Positions 8,374-16,943 of a DNA stretch of 33,408 bases are shown here, piece by piece. Each line of letters starts with the position of its first letter. Positions within the stretch are counted from its first letter, which is position 1. Below the pieces are notes generated by a model. It was given only the letters and a program-made list of their open reading frames with translations, was not told the origin of the DNA and made no database searches. This stretch comes from Thioclava sp. SK-1. Its GTDB lineage: Bacteria > Pseudomonadota > Alphaproteobacteria > Rhodobacterales > Rhodobacteraceae. A program made the translations under genes and the position numbers. The stretch spans positions 1 through 33,408 of the forward strand of contig NZ_MDHA01000020.1 in NCBI RefSeq assembly GCF_001705665.1. The letters are read 5' to 3'.

Positions 8374-9048
8374 TTATGACAACTTATCCGCGACCATTTT
8401 GCATGCGCCCGACATCTGGCCCAGATGCGTTCCCTCGGTGATTTTTGCCTCGTTAATGCGGCCCTTTTCGGTTTTCTCTTCGCCCAGACGCAGAACTTCG
8501 TCCAGATCTTCGGGGGCGATGAATAAAACGCCACAATCATCGGCCAGAACGGCATAACCGGGCAGCACAGCCGCGCCTGCAATATTTACGGGAATGTTAA
8601 ATCCGCCGCCGGAGTTATACAGCCGCGTCGTGACGGGCGAAGGCCCGCGTGACCACATTGGGAAATCCTGCTCTTCGATTTCCAATGTGTCAGTATGGGG
8701 ACCATCGACGCAACCACCGTCCAGCTTCATCATTGCCGCCATGCGGGTGACGCCACCGCCCCAGCAGGCATATTTTGTATCACCCAAACGGTCGACCGCC
8801 AGAAAATATCCCGGCCCGACCTGTGACAAACAATCATGCAATAAGGTGCTGTCCAGACCCGGGATGGCCAGCGTGCACAGAGTCGATGCAATGGTTTTAC
8901 CGCGTAGCACGGGCTGAATCGCCGGGCTGGCGAAACCAAAGTGATAGAAATGCCCAATTGTCGCGGTTTCCAGCTTGGCCAGACGGTCCAGCTTCTCTTG
9001 CGGGATTTTGGCAGGCATTGGGTTCTTTTTATAGATCAGATTGGTCAT
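8374..9048 (-). CDS. RraA-like protein with altered active site, last gene of a TRAP operon
   Basis: This 224-residue protein has the RraA/HMG-aldolase fold signature (VLADDCGVLFIAPEDLDEVL near the C-terminus, FPMWSRGPSP at 129-138). Family members are pyruvate aldolases or oxaloacetate decarboxylases, or in E. coli the RNase E inhibitor. The usual catalytic GxxRD segment reads DGPHTD (115-120), so the arginine is a threonine while the aspartate D120 stays. The usual WGE reads WGG (96-98). The enzyme may have a different reaction or none. It follows dctM by 45 bases and is probably in the dctP-dctQ-dctM transcript. The start at 9048 is uncertain; ATG at 9018 is an alternative. Confidence 0.78.
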   Translation of the reverse strand: MTNLIYKKNPMPAKIPQEKLDRLAKLETATIGHFYHFGFASPAIQPVLRGKTIASTLCTLAIPGLDSTLLHDCLSQVGPGYFLAVDRLGDTKYACWGGGVTRMAAMMKLDGGCVDGPHTDTLEIEEQDFPMWSRGPSPVTTRLYNSGGGFNIPVNIAGAAVLPGYAVLADDCGVLFIAPEDLDEVLRLGEEKTEKGRINEAKITEGTHLGQMSGACKMVADKLS

Positions 9049-9093
9049 TGGATGTGTCCGTTCATTGGTCTTCGGATATTGGGCGAAAGTGGG

Positions 9094-10383
9094 TTACTGG
9101 GTCTCTGGCCCAAGGATTAGATTGGGAAGGAAGGTCGAAAACTCTGGCACATAGGTGAGTAAGACCAAGACGCCGATCAGTGGCACAAGGAATGGCAGAA
9201 CCGCCATTGTGACAGCTTCGAAACGCACGCGGCCGACCTCGGATACGATATACAGGCCGATCCCCATTGGCGGGGTTGCGATGCCGATCAGTAGCCCCAG
9301 CTGGATGATGATGCCGAAATGCACCCGGTCGATGCCATAGGCGTCAATCACCGGCAGCAACGTGGGAACCAAGATCAGCTTGGCCGGGACGCCTTCGACA
9401 ACGCAGCCGACAAGGATGATGAACACCACCAGCAGGCCAAGAAAGACGTTGCGACTATCGGTCAGTTCAAAGATCTGATCGGCCAGTTTTTGCGGTGCCT
9501 GATCAATTGCCAGCAGCCATCCCATCGCAATGGAAAACGCAATGATGATCATGATCACCGCGGTCATCGCGGCGCTATCGGTCAATGCGCCCATGAATTT
9601 TTTCCATGTCAATTCGCGATACCAAATGCCCAGACCGATACAATACAGGCAAGCCAGAACACCGGCCTCGGTCGCGGTAACGAAGCCAAACATGATAGAC
9701 CCCAGGATGATTGCCGGGGCCATCAGCGCCAGGAACCCGTGTTTCGCGGTCGCACCAACCTGACGCACAGTGGCGCGTTCTTGGGTTGGAAATTCCTTAA
9801 ATTGCGCCACAAAACGCACATAAAGCATCAGCGCCAAACCCACGGTCACACCGGGGACAAGTCCGGCGAGGAACATGCGCTCAATTGATTGCTGCGCCAA
9901 AAAGGCATATAGCACCAAGCCAATCGAGGGTGGGATCAACGGACCTATGACCGAAGAGGCCACGGTGACAGCCGCCGCAAACGGTGCCTGATAGCCGCGC
10001 TCGCGCATTGCCTTGATTTCAATCGCGCCAAGCCCGGCGCAATCGGCCACGGCTGCGCCAGAAATTCCGGCAAAGATCATGGATGACAAGATATTCACCT
10101 GTGCCAGCCCAGCTTTCATATGGCCGACCAGCGCATTGGCAAAGTTGAAAATCCGCTCGGTGACGCCGGCCACATTCATCAGATTTCCAGCCATGATAAA
10201 GAAGGGCACAGCGGTCAGCGACGCCTTATTTACCCCTTCCAGCATCTGTTGCGGAATGATCTGTAATGCGTTCGAGAAGTCAGAGGTGACAAAGGTTAGT
10301 AGGGTGGCAGAGCCAATGGCGATAGAAATCGGAACGCGCAGCAAAATCAACAGAAGGAAGCTGCCAAACAGAATATAGGCCAA
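9094..10383 (-). CDS. dctM: TRAP transporter large permease subunit (DctM), TTG start
   Basis: This 429-residue, very hydrophobic inner-membrane protein is the ion-coupled permease of a TRAP importer (about 12 helices). It has the family features FAGISGAAVADCAGLGAIEIKAM and PPSIGLVLYAF, and the C-terminal TPPMGIGLYIVSEV. The start is a TTG at 10383: it lies one base after the dctQ stop, has GGAGG 6 bases upstream, and gives the family-like start MAYILFGSFLLLILL. The longer open frame to 10431 would overlap dctQ and add a polar tail. It pairs with DctQ and DctP encoded just upstream. The substrate is probably a carboxylate, since the binding protein keeps its arginine. Confidence 0.9.
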   Translation of the reverse strand: MAYILFGSFLLLILLRVPISIAIGSATLLTFVTSDFSNALQIIPQQMLEGVNKASLTAVPFFIMAGNLMNVAGVTERIFNFANALVGHMKAGLAQVNILSSMIFAGISGAAVADCAGLGAIEIKAMRERGYQAPFAAAVTVASSVIGPLIPPSIGLVLYAFLAQQSIERMFLAGLVPGVTVGLALMLYVRFVAQFKEFPTQERATVRQVGATAKHGFLALMAPAIILGSIMFGFVTATEAGVLACLYCIGLGIWYRELTWKKFMGALTDSAAMTAVIMIIIAFSIAMGWLLAIDQAPQKLADQIFELTDSRNVFLGLLVVFIILVGCVVEGVPAKLILVPTLLPVIDAYGIDRVHFGIIIQLGLLIGIATPPMGIGLYIVSEVGRVRFEAVTMAVLPFLVPLIGVLVLLTYVPEFSTFLPNLILGPETQ

Positions 10384-10384
10384 A

Positions 10385-10948
10385 TCACGCCTCCGGATGG
10401 TGGGTTGAGATATTTTCTGGCAGGCCGGCAATCTGTTTTGCCAGATCCAGAAGGCCGGTCAGCAGGACTAACATTGCTGAAAGAAACAGCGGCACAGACA
10501 GCGCCTGACGGGGCAGTTCAACACCGTTTGGCAAAATCGCACCGTCCACAACACCGCGCGAGGTGGTCATTACCGTTGAGAAATTCATCAAAAGCACCAC
10601 GCAGACGCCGATCGCGGCCAGATCGGCCACAGTGCGTGTCAGCGCAAAACCTTTTGGCCCCAAAAGCTGCGCCAAAAAGTCGATCCGGACATCTTTTAAC
10701 CGCACGATAATGGCGAAGAAGCCAAAAAAGGACAGCCACACAAAAAACACCATCGTCCATGGCCAGATCCAATAGGCGGACCAGCCAAGCGGGCGGGCGA
10801 TGATTGTCACGGTTGTCAAAAACAACATGACCAACAGGCAGGCATTGGACAGACCCAAAAACACACCGCCCAATCGCCAATTCATCACATCAAGCCGGTG
10901 AAGGACGCGTTGAAACGCGCCCTCCGGTTCATAGGTCGGGCCCGTCAT
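10385..10948 (-). CDS. dctQ: TRAP transporter small permease subunit (DctQ)
   Basis: This 187-residue protein has four predicted membrane helices and is the small integral subunit that joins DctM. Segments LGGVFLGLSNACLLVMLFLTTVTIIA and MVFFVWLSFFGFFAIIVRLKDVRIDFL match the DctQ family, including the typical KDVRIDFL after helix 2. The start overlaps the dctP stop (ATGA), showing translational coupling. An acidic and basic N-terminal tail of about 25 residues precedes helix 1. Confidence 0.9.
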   Translation of the reverse strand: MTGPTYEPEGAFQRVLHRLDVMNWRLGGVFLGLSNACLLVMLFLTTVTIIARPLGWSAYWIWPWTMVFFVWLSFFGFFAIIVRLKDVRIDFLAQLLGPKGFALTRTVADLAAIGVCVVLLMNFSTVMTTSRGVVDGAILPNGVELPRQALSVPLFLSAMLVLLTGLLDLAKQIAGLPENISTHHPEA

Positions 10949-11943
10949 TGCGACACGCGGGTTGCTTCAACGGCGGCCATATAACCTTCTGGCATCTCGC
11001 CGGAGGCTTCCATTTCCGCATAAAACGGCTTGAGCGCGTCAACGAAGGGCTGGGTGTCCAGTTCGGTATAGGTGGCGCCGCCATCGACCATGCGCTTGAT
11101 GCTGGCATCGGCCACCTCAAACATCAGATCGCGGGAATAGGCGCCGGTTTCTTCATAGGCTTTCAACAACCCCGCCTTGGTGTCGTCATCAAGCGCATCA
11201 TAGGCGGCCAAGTTCATCATAAAGCCGATGGACTGCCAATATTCATCATGGCGGCCGATATAGGGTGCGACCTCGTTAAAGCGCATGGCTTCGACCAAAG
11301 CGATGGGGGAATTGACCGCCTGAACGATGTCCTTTTGGATAGATTGATAGACCTCTGTCCAGGGCAGGGTGATGACTTCTGCGCCCAGATGATCCCAGAT
11401 CGAAATCGCCAGTTTCTCGGGGTGCATCCGCAGTTTCAGACCGTTGATATCCTCGACCCCGTTGATCGGCGTGTTCGATACGATGACACGAAACGGACCG
11501 CGCAGCACAGCCGTAGGTTCGCCCAACGGGCCAACGCCGGCTTCATCTGCGATCTTGTCAAACCAACCCTTGACCATATCGGTTTGCATGAACCGCACCC
11601 AATGGTCGTAATCGTCAAACATAAAGGCGGGGGTGGCCCAGCTGATTTCAGGCACCCATTTTTTCATGAAACCATAGCCTTCGGCATAGATATTCACGAC
11701 CCCGGCTTGCAGCTGTTCCAGCACCGCGTCTTCTTTGCCAAGCTGTTCGTTGGGATAGACATCAATCGTCAGCTCCCCATTAGTATATTCTTCCGTAAGA
11801 TCGGCAAATTTTTGAAAGACTTGGCCTTCGGGGCTGTCGACGGGCATTTTCGTGGCCATGCGCCATGTGTCTGCGTGAACGGACGAGCTGGTAAAAGCGA
11901 TGGCGATTGCGGCGGTGGAAAGCAGGCCTTGAAAGCGGGTCAT
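10945..11943 (-). CDS. dctP: TRAP transporter periplasmic solute-binding protein (DctP)
   Basis: This 332-residue binding protein has a Sec signal peptide (hydrophobic residues ~6-20, likely cleavage after VHA near residue 24). The family core INGLKLRMHPEK carries the conserved arginine R172 that binds the substrate carboxylate in TRAP proteins such as SiaP, and FRVIVSN has a second arginine, R152. A sugar acid or other organic acid is therefore the likely ligand. I choose the ATG at 11943 because GAGAGG lies 6 bases before it; the ATG at 11949 abuts that site. It begins the operon dctP-dctQ-dctM-rraA-like on the minus strand. Confidence 0.9.
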   Translation of the reverse strand: MTRFQGLLSTAAIAIAFTSSSVHADTWRMATKMPVDSPEGQVFQKFADLTEEYTNGELTIDVYPNEQLGKEDAVLEQLQAGVVNIYAEGYGFMKKWVPEISWATPAFMFDDYDHWVRFMQTDMVKGWFDKIADEAGVGPLGEPTAVLRGPFRVIVSNTPINGVEDINGLKLRMHPEKLAISIWDHLGAEVITLPWTEVYQSIQKDIVQAVNSPIALVEAMRFNEVAPYIGRHDEYWQSIGFMMNLAAYDALDDDTKAGLLKAYEETGAYSRDLMFEVADASIKRMVDGGATYTELDTQPFVDALKPFYAEMEASGEMPEGYMAAVEATRVSQ

Positions 11944-12047
11944 TGTCATCCTCTCTGTTGTGGCGGACGAGTGTATTTTTATGTGGCGTCTGTGGCCTTC
12001 GGCACCCTGTCCGTGGCCCTACTGCGCCCGAGCCCACGCCGGGAAGC

Positions 12048-12075
12048 AAATCCAAAGGATTTATGCCGGCATAAA
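12048..12075. promoter_or_regulatory. Perfect 16-bp palindrome, candidate operator of the minus-strand TRAP operon
   Basis: TTTATGCCGGCATAAA (12060-12075) is a perfect palindrome about 116 bases before the dctP start. A second inverted repeat, AAATCC-AAA-GGATTT (12048-12062), overlaps its left end. Position and symmetry suggest a dimeric repressor or activator site. The regulator is not encoded next to it. Confidence 0.6.
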
Positions 12076-12355
12076 ATTTTTTATGTGTGGGCGGAGACAG
12101 GGGCCAATAGCGGGGGCTAATTTTGCCGTGCCACTCCGGAAGTGGTGAAAGGTTGATGCGCCCGGTTCATCATAAAAAGCAGGGGTTTGAGTGGCCGAAA
12201 CGGGTAAAGAGGCGGGATTGCGGTGTGTGGATACGGGCATAAATGCGGGGCTGTAGTCACTAACCGCGCAGAATCGGAAATTTTTACAACCATTCCCACG
12301 GTGTTCAGAGGTTGCATCAAAACTGGGCAGGTTGGATCAAATTTGCGCCACTTGG

Positions 12356-12377
12356 TTATTGATTGGACAGTCAATAA
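12356..12377. promoter_or_regulatory. 22-bp imperfect palindrome, candidate operator of the TRAP-eutBC operon
   Basis: Arms TTATTGA and TCAATAA flank an 8-base centre that itself contains TG and CA in symmetric positions, so 9 of 11 base pairs match. It lies 128 bases before the start of the second dctQ. It probably binds a dimeric regulator, perhaps of the GntR type, though no such gene is in the window. Confidence 0.55.
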
Positions 12378-12504
12378 CGCTCTCGTGGATGTGAAAATTG
12401 CGGACATGCACGGGATCAGTCACGCATATCTTACGACAGCTAAAGTGGTGACACGCGCGTGCCCACGCTGTGACAAACCGGCTGCAGCAGTGTGGGAGAG
12501 CTTG

Positions 12505-13026
12505 ATGGTTCGAATGATGCAAGGATACACACGGGTTCTGGACAAGATCTCCGATTGCGTCGGGATCGTCTCTATGTATCTGATTTTTCTGATGGTTGCG
12601 GTTCTTCTGTTAGATGCAGTAACGCGCAATGTGCTGGATATTCCGCTGCATTGGTGCATTGAATTCGCGCAGTTCACCCTGGCGGCCTATTATTTCATGG
12701 GCGGCCCAAAAACGTTGAAAGACGGCGAACATGTGCGGATGGACCTGCTTTATGAAAAACTGTCTTGGCGGGGCAAGCACCGGCTGGATCTGATTATGAG
12801 CCTGTGTTTGCTGTTCTATCTGGGCGTATTGCTGTGGGGGTCTGTCAGCTCATTAGAATATGCGATCAAAACGGGCGAGCGACGATTTTCGATGTGGAAC
12901 CCGTCAATGATTCCGATCAAGGCGCTGATGGTGGGCTGCATCATCTTGATGGTGCTGCAGACGATTTCTGAAATGTTCAAGCATGTGCTTGCCCTGCGCG
13001 GCAAAACGACGGAGGGCACAGCATGA
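12505..13026 (+). CDS. dctQ: TRAP transporter small permease subunit (second system)
   Basis: This 173-residue, four-helix DctQ-family protein begins MVRMMQGYTRVLDKISDCVGIVSMYLIFLMVAVLLLDAV and has the typical GPKTLKDGEHVRMDLLY segment after helix 2. I choose the ATG at 12505, with GGAGAG just upstream. A longer open frame back to 12223 has a polar sequence unlike the family and crosses the palindrome, so I reject it. The gene overlaps dctM by the ATGA at its end. It is the first gene of the operon dctQ-dctM-dctP-eutB-eutC. Confidence 0.9.
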   Translation: MVRMMQGYTRVLDKISDCVGIVSMYLIFLMVAVLLLDAVTRNVLDIPLHWCIEFAQFTLAAYYFMGGPKTLKDGEHVRMDLLYEKLSWRGKHRLDLIMSLCLLFYLGVLLWGSVSSLEYAIKTGERRFSMWNPSMIPIKALMVGCIILMVLQTISEMFKHVLALRGKTTEGTA

Positions 13027-14360
13027 GCTATGAAATGATCGCGTTATTGATGTTCGCATCTATGATGGTTCTGATGCTGACCGGGCAACGTGTGTTTGCG
13101 GCGATTGGCTGCGTCGCGGCGGGGGCAGTGCTGTTGCTTTATGGCACGGGTGGGGTGGAAATCCCATTTTCTGCCGCGTTCAAACTGTTCAACTGGTTCC
13201 CGATGCTGACGCTGCCGCTGTTTATCTACATGGGCTATATTCTGTCAGAGGCGGGCATCGCCGAAGATTTGTATAAGATGTTGCATGTCTGGTTCGGCCG
13301 GGTGCGCGGCGGGCTGGCGATTGGCACGATTTTCCTGATGGTTATCATCTCGGCGATGAACGGGTTGTCGGTGGCAGGGATGGCGATCGGGGCGACAATC
13401 GCGCTGCCAGAGATGCTGCGTCGTGGCTATGATAAAGTGTTGATAACGGGTGTGGTGCAGGGCGGATCGTCGCTGGGGATCTTGGTGCCGCCTTCGGTCG
13501 TGATGGTGCTATACGGTATGATCGCCCGCCAACCTGTGTCGCAGCTATGGCTGGCGGGCGTGGTGCCGGGGTTACTTATGGCGCTGTTGTTTGTGCTGTA
13601 TGTGGTGATCCGTGCATGGCTGAACCCCAAGCTTGCGCCGCTGGTCAGCGAAGATGAATTGGCCATGCCAATGTCAGAAAAGCTGAAGCTTTTGCGGGCG
13701 GGTATCATTCCCTTCCTGATTTTCTTTGCGATGACCGGGCTGTTCGTGATGGGTGTGACATCCCTTGTTGAAAGTTCTGCCGTGGGCGCCACTGCGGCAA
13801 CGTTGGCGGCGGTGGTGAAGGGTAAATTCACCTTTCGCCTGATCCATGAGACGGCAAAAAAGACGATGGCTGTGTCATGCATGTTCTTATGGTTGATCCT
13901 GGCCGCGTTGGCCTTTGGGTCGGTCTTTGACGGTCTGGGCGCGGTGCGAGCCCTGGAAAATCTGTTCATCAACAATTGGGATTTGTCTCCGTGGCAAGTT
14001 ATTATCATGATGCAGGTCAGCTTTCTGGTCATGGGAATGTTCTTGGATGACACGGCGATGCTGGTTATTGTTGCCCCGCTCTATGTGCCTTTGGTCAAAA
14101 TGTTGGATCTGGGCATGGGTGGGGGTTCGGCGCAGCTGATTTGGTTCGGCGTGCTGTATACGATGACCTGCCAGATCGCCTATATCACCCCGCCGTTCGG
14201 CTATAACCTATTCTTGATGCGGGCGATGGCCCCCAAGGATATCACCTTGCCCGATATTTACCGCTCTATTTGGCCGTTTGTGCTGATGATGGCTGTGTCC
14301 ATCGCGCTGGTGATGATCTTCCCACAGCTTGCGCTTTGGTTGCCCACCGCGCTGCGCTGA
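13023..14360 (+). CDS. dctM: TRAP transporter large permease subunit (second system)
   Basis: This 445-residue polytopic membrane protein is of the DctM family. Visible features include MNGLSVAGMAIGATIALPEMLRRGYDK, the loop GSSLGILVPPSVVMVLYGMIARQPVSQLWLAGVVPGLL, and the late TPPFGYNLFLMRAM. The mid-membrane SAVGATAATLAA matches the family's E/S-x-x-AxGA helix. It overlaps dctQ by 4 bases and is followed 56 bases later by the binding-protein gene, so all three subunits are in one transcript with eutBC. Confidence 0.92.
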   Translation: MSYEMIALLMFASMMVLMLTGQRVFAAIGCVAAGAVLLLYGTGGVEIPFSAAFKLFNWFPMLTLPLFIYMGYILSEAGIAEDLYKMLHVWFGRVRGGLAIGTIFLMVIISAMNGLSVAGMAIGATIALPEMLRRGYDKVLITGVVQGGSSLGILVPPSVVMVLYGMIARQPVSQLWLAGVVPGLLMALLFVLYVVIRAWLNPKLAPLVSEDELAMPMSEKLKLLRAGIIPFLIFFAMTGLFVMGVTSLVESSAVGATAATLAAVVKGKFTFRLIHETAKKTMAVSCMFLWLILAALAFGSVFDGLGAVRALENLFINNWDLSPWQVIIMMQVSFLVMGMFLDDTAMLVIVAPLYVPLVKMLDLGMGGGSAQLIWFGVLYTMTCQIAYITPPFGYNLFLMRAMAPKDITLPDIYRSIWPFVLMMAVSIALVMIFPQLALWLPTALR

Positions 14361-14416
14361 TTTTTTTACCTAACACGACCCGTTTAGAGGTCGGACCCAA
14401 CCCCGTGGAGAGTGAC

Positions 14417-15493
14417 ATGACAAAGCTAATCAAACCTATCGGCGCGCCGCAAAGCCCGTTGAAATCACGTCGGAAATTTTTGCAAGGCGGTGCGCTGGGT
14501 GCTGCCGCCACGCTGGCCGCCCCGGCCGCCATCGCGCAGCAAGGCGCGCTGAAATGGCGTATGCAAACCTATTCCGGCGCGCCCCTTGGTGCCCATGTGA
14601 TCAAGCCACAGATCGACGCCTTCAACGAGGCCGCAAATGGCGATATGGAGATCGAACTTTATTATGCCGATCAGCTGGTTCCCACCGGGGAGCTGTTCCG
14701 CGCCATGCAGTCGGGCGTGATTGACGCGGTGCAATCGGATGAGGCGTCGATGGCCAGCCCGGTCGATATTGCTGTGTTCGGTGGGTATTTCCCCTTTGCC
14801 ACGCGCTACAGTCTGGATGTGCCGGCACTTTTCAATTATTATGGTCTGAATGAGATCTGGAAAGAAGCCTATGATGAGGTCGACAATGTCACATGGCTGT
14901 CGGCCGGGGCGTGGGATCCATTGCACATCTTTACCAAAGAGCCGATCCGTTCCTTGGAAGATATGCGCGGCAAACGCGTCTTTGGCGTGCCAACCGCAGG
15001 GATGTTCTTGTCAAAGTACGGTCTGATCCCGGTGACGATCCCGTGGGATGATGTTGAGGTCGCACTGCAAACAGGCGAGCTGGACGGGGTTGCGTGGTGT
15101 GGCTTTACCGAAGCCTATGAGGTCGGCTGGGCCGATATCTGCAATTATGCGCTGACAAATTCCGTGACCGGCGCATGGTTTGGCAGCTATTTTGCCAATA
15201 CCGAAAGCTGGAATAAGGTGCCGCCGCATCTGCAGGCGCTGTTCAAGATGTCAATTGATCAATCCCACTACTACCGCAACTATTGGTATTGGGGCGGCGA
15301 GGCCAAGCTGCGGGTTGAGGGCGACAAGATGGAGCTGACATCAATCCCGCCAGAAGAATGGGCGACCGTAACAGGCGATGCCGAGGCGTTCTGGGATCAG
15401 ATTGCCGAACGTGGTGATCGGCCAAAACGGGTTGTGGATGCGTTCAAGAAATACGCCGCAACTATGGAAAAAGCGGGCTATCCCTATCGCTAA
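14417..15493 (+). CDS. dctP: Tat-exported TRAP solute-binding protein, probably for ethanolamine
   Basis: This is a 358-residue DctP-family binding protein with a twin-arginine signal peptide: SRRKFLQGG (18-25), a hydrophobic stretch to about residue 40, and cleavage near AIAQQ. The segment that normally carries the carboxylate-binding arginine (GLKxR) reads GKRVFG, so F189 replaces it. The second arginine position appears to be H170. A substrate without a carboxylate, such as ethanolamine, would fit, and eutB begins 67 bases downstream. The fold is clear from MRGKRVFGVPTAGMFLSKYG and IPWDDVEVALQTGELDGVAW. GGAG lies 6 bases before the ATG. The substrate is an inference. Confidence 0.85.
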   Translation: MTKLIKPIGAPQSPLKSRRKFLQGGALGAAATLAAPAAIAQQGALKWRMQTYSGAPLGAHVIKPQIDAFNEAANGDMEIELYYADQLVPTGELFRAMQSGVIDAVQSDEASMASPVDIAVFGGYFPFATRYSLDVPALFNYYGLNEIWKEAYDEVDNVTWLSAGAWDPLHIFTKEPIRSLEDMRGKRVFGVPTAGMFLSKYGLIPVTIPWDDVEVALQTGELDGVAWCGFTEAYEVGWADICNYALTNSVTGAWFGSYFANTESWNKVPPHLQALFKMSIDQSHYYRNYWYWGGEAKLRVEGDKMELTSIPPEEWATVTGDAEAFWDQIAERGDRPKRVVDAFKKYAATMEKAGYPYR

Positions 15494-15560
15494 GACGTTT
15501 ATTTGATGCAACATTTGGGTGGGCCGATTGTGGCCCGCCTATCGCGCGATCGGAGACGAT

Positions 15561-16943
15561 ATGAGCTATTGCACCACGCTTGCGGGCGAGATCTATCGGT
15601 TTGATGATCTGCGTATGGTTATGGCCCGCGCAACGCCCAAGCGGGCCGGCGACCAATTGGCCGGACTGGCGGCCACATCGGATGTGGAACGCGTGGCGGC
15701 GCAGATGGTCTTGGCGGATATGCCGCTGAAAACCTTTCTGACACAGGCTTTGGTCCCCTATGAAGATGATGAGGTGACGCGGCTGATTATTGACAGCCAT
15801 GATGCACAGGCCTTTGCCCCGGTGTCGCATATGACAGTAGGACAATTGCGCGAATGGCTGTTGAGCGATCAGGCCACGCCTGCGCGGATTGGCGCGCTGA
15901 AATGGGGTCTGACGCCGGAAATGGTGGCGGCTGTGTCGAAGCTGATGCGCAATCGAGATTTGATTTCGGTAGCGCGAAAAATTCAGGTGATTTCAAAATT
16001 CCGCACCACGCTGGGCTTGCCCGGGCGGATTGGATCACGCCTGCAACCTAACCACCCCAGCGATGATTTGCGGGGCATTGCGGCCTCGACATTGGATGGG
16101 TTGTCCTATGCTGTGGGTGACGCGGTGATAGGGGTAAACCCGGCCACCGACAATATTCCCAATGCGATGGCGCTGTTGTCCATGCTGGACGACCTGATTG
16201 CGCGATATGAAATTCCGACCCAAAGCTGTGTGCTGACCCATGTGACCAACTCGATCCAGATGATCGAAAACGGCGCGCCCTTGGATCTGGTCTTTCAGTC
16301 GGTGGCCGGCACACAGGCGGCCAATGCAGGTTTCGGTGTGGATCTGAATATCTTGCAAGAGGCGCATGAGGCCGAACGCGGTTTGAACCGTGGTACGGTT
16401 GGCAGCAACTGTATGTATTTTGAAACCGGGCAGGGCTCTGCATTGTCGGCGGATGCGCATCACGGTGTGGATCAGCAAACGCTGGAAGTGCGGGCCTATG
16501 CCGTCGCGCGGGCCTATGATCCGCTGCTGGTCAATACCGTGGTGGGCTTTATCGGGCCAGAATATCTGTATGATGGCAAAGAGATTATCCGTGCCGGGCT
16601 GGAGGATCATTTCTGCGGTAAATTGCTGGGCCTGCCGATGGGCTGTGATGTGTGTTACACCAATCATACCGAAGCAGATCAAGATGATATGGATGTGTTG
16701 ATGACACTGTTGGCCGATGCGGGGACACATTTTCTGATTGGTGTACCTGGGGCGGATGATATCATGCTGTCTTATCAGTCGCTCTCATTCCACGATATCG
16801 CTTATTTGCGCAATTCCTTTGGGCTGAAAGCCGCGCCCGAGTTTGAAGATTGGCTGACGCGCATGGGGTTGATTGATGGTCAGGGGCTGCTGCCGCCTGA
16901 AGGTTCTGCCGTGCAGGCGCTGATTGGTCAGGGGGCATCATGA
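15561..16943 (+). CDS. eutB: Ethanolamine ammonia-lyase large subunit (EutB)
   Basis: This 460-residue protein is the catalytic subunit of adenosylcobalamin-dependent ethanolamine ammonia-lyase, which turns ethanolamine into acetaldehyde and ammonia. It has R160 in GRIGSRLQPNHPSDD, E288 in YFETGQGSALSADAHHG and D363 in CDVCYTNHTEADQDD, matching the catalytic residues of the enteric enzyme almost position for position. A CGGAGA ribosome site precedes the ATG. It lies after a complete TRAP transporter and overlaps eutC by 4 bases. There are no microcompartment, reactivase (eutA) or aldehyde dehydrogenase genes here, so acetaldehyde must be handled by enzymes encoded elsewhere. Confidence 0.96.
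   Translation: MSYCTTLAGEIYRFDDLRMVMARATPKRAGDQLAGLAATSDVERVAAQMVLADMPLKTFLTQALVPYEDDEVTRLIIDSHDAQAFAPVSHMTVGQLREWLLSDQATPARIGALKWGLTPEMVAAVSKLMRNRDLISVARKIQVISKFRTTLGLPGRIGSRLQPNHPSDDLRGIAASTLDGLSYAVGDAVIGVNPATDNIPNAMALLSMLDDLIARYEIPTQSCVLTHVTNSIQMIENGAPLDLVFQSVAGTQAANAGFGVDLNILQEAHEAERGLNRGTVGSNCMYFETGQGSALSADAHHGVDQQTLEVRAYAVARAYDPLLVNTVVGFIGPEYLYDGKEIIRAGLEDHFCGKLLGLPMGCDVCYTNHTEADQDDMDVLMTLLADAGTHFLIGVPGADDIMLSYQSLSFHDIAYLRNSFGLKAAPEFEDWLTRMGLIDGQGLLPPEGSAVQALIGQGAS

Larger units (their letters stand above)
11950..12504. other. Divergent intergenic region between two TRAP operons
   Basis: This 555-base stretch separates the starts of the two divergent TRAP operons. It holds two candidate operators, at 12060-12075 and 12356-12377, and AT-rich patches near 12070-12090 and 12270-12290 that could be promoters. 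Open frames here lack ribosome sites and family features, and I do not support any gene. Confidence 0.6.

Noticed and set aside
8374-9048. Naming the RraA-like gene rraA or menG
   Set aside because: Active-site residues differ and the TRAP operon context does not fit RNase E control; the methyltransferase name of this family is a known historical error.
10948-12120. 390-codon open frame on the + strand
   Set aside because: It lies antisense to the clear dctP gene, its translation has no family features, and long open shadows are common in this codon usage.
12223-12504. N-terminal extension of the second dctQ
   Set aside because: The extra 94 residues are polar, unlike any DctQ N-terminus, and cross the 22-bp palindrome; the ATG at 12505 has a ribosome site.
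16035-16730. 231-codon open frame on the - strand
   Set aside because: It is antisense to eutB, whose catalytic residues are all in place.
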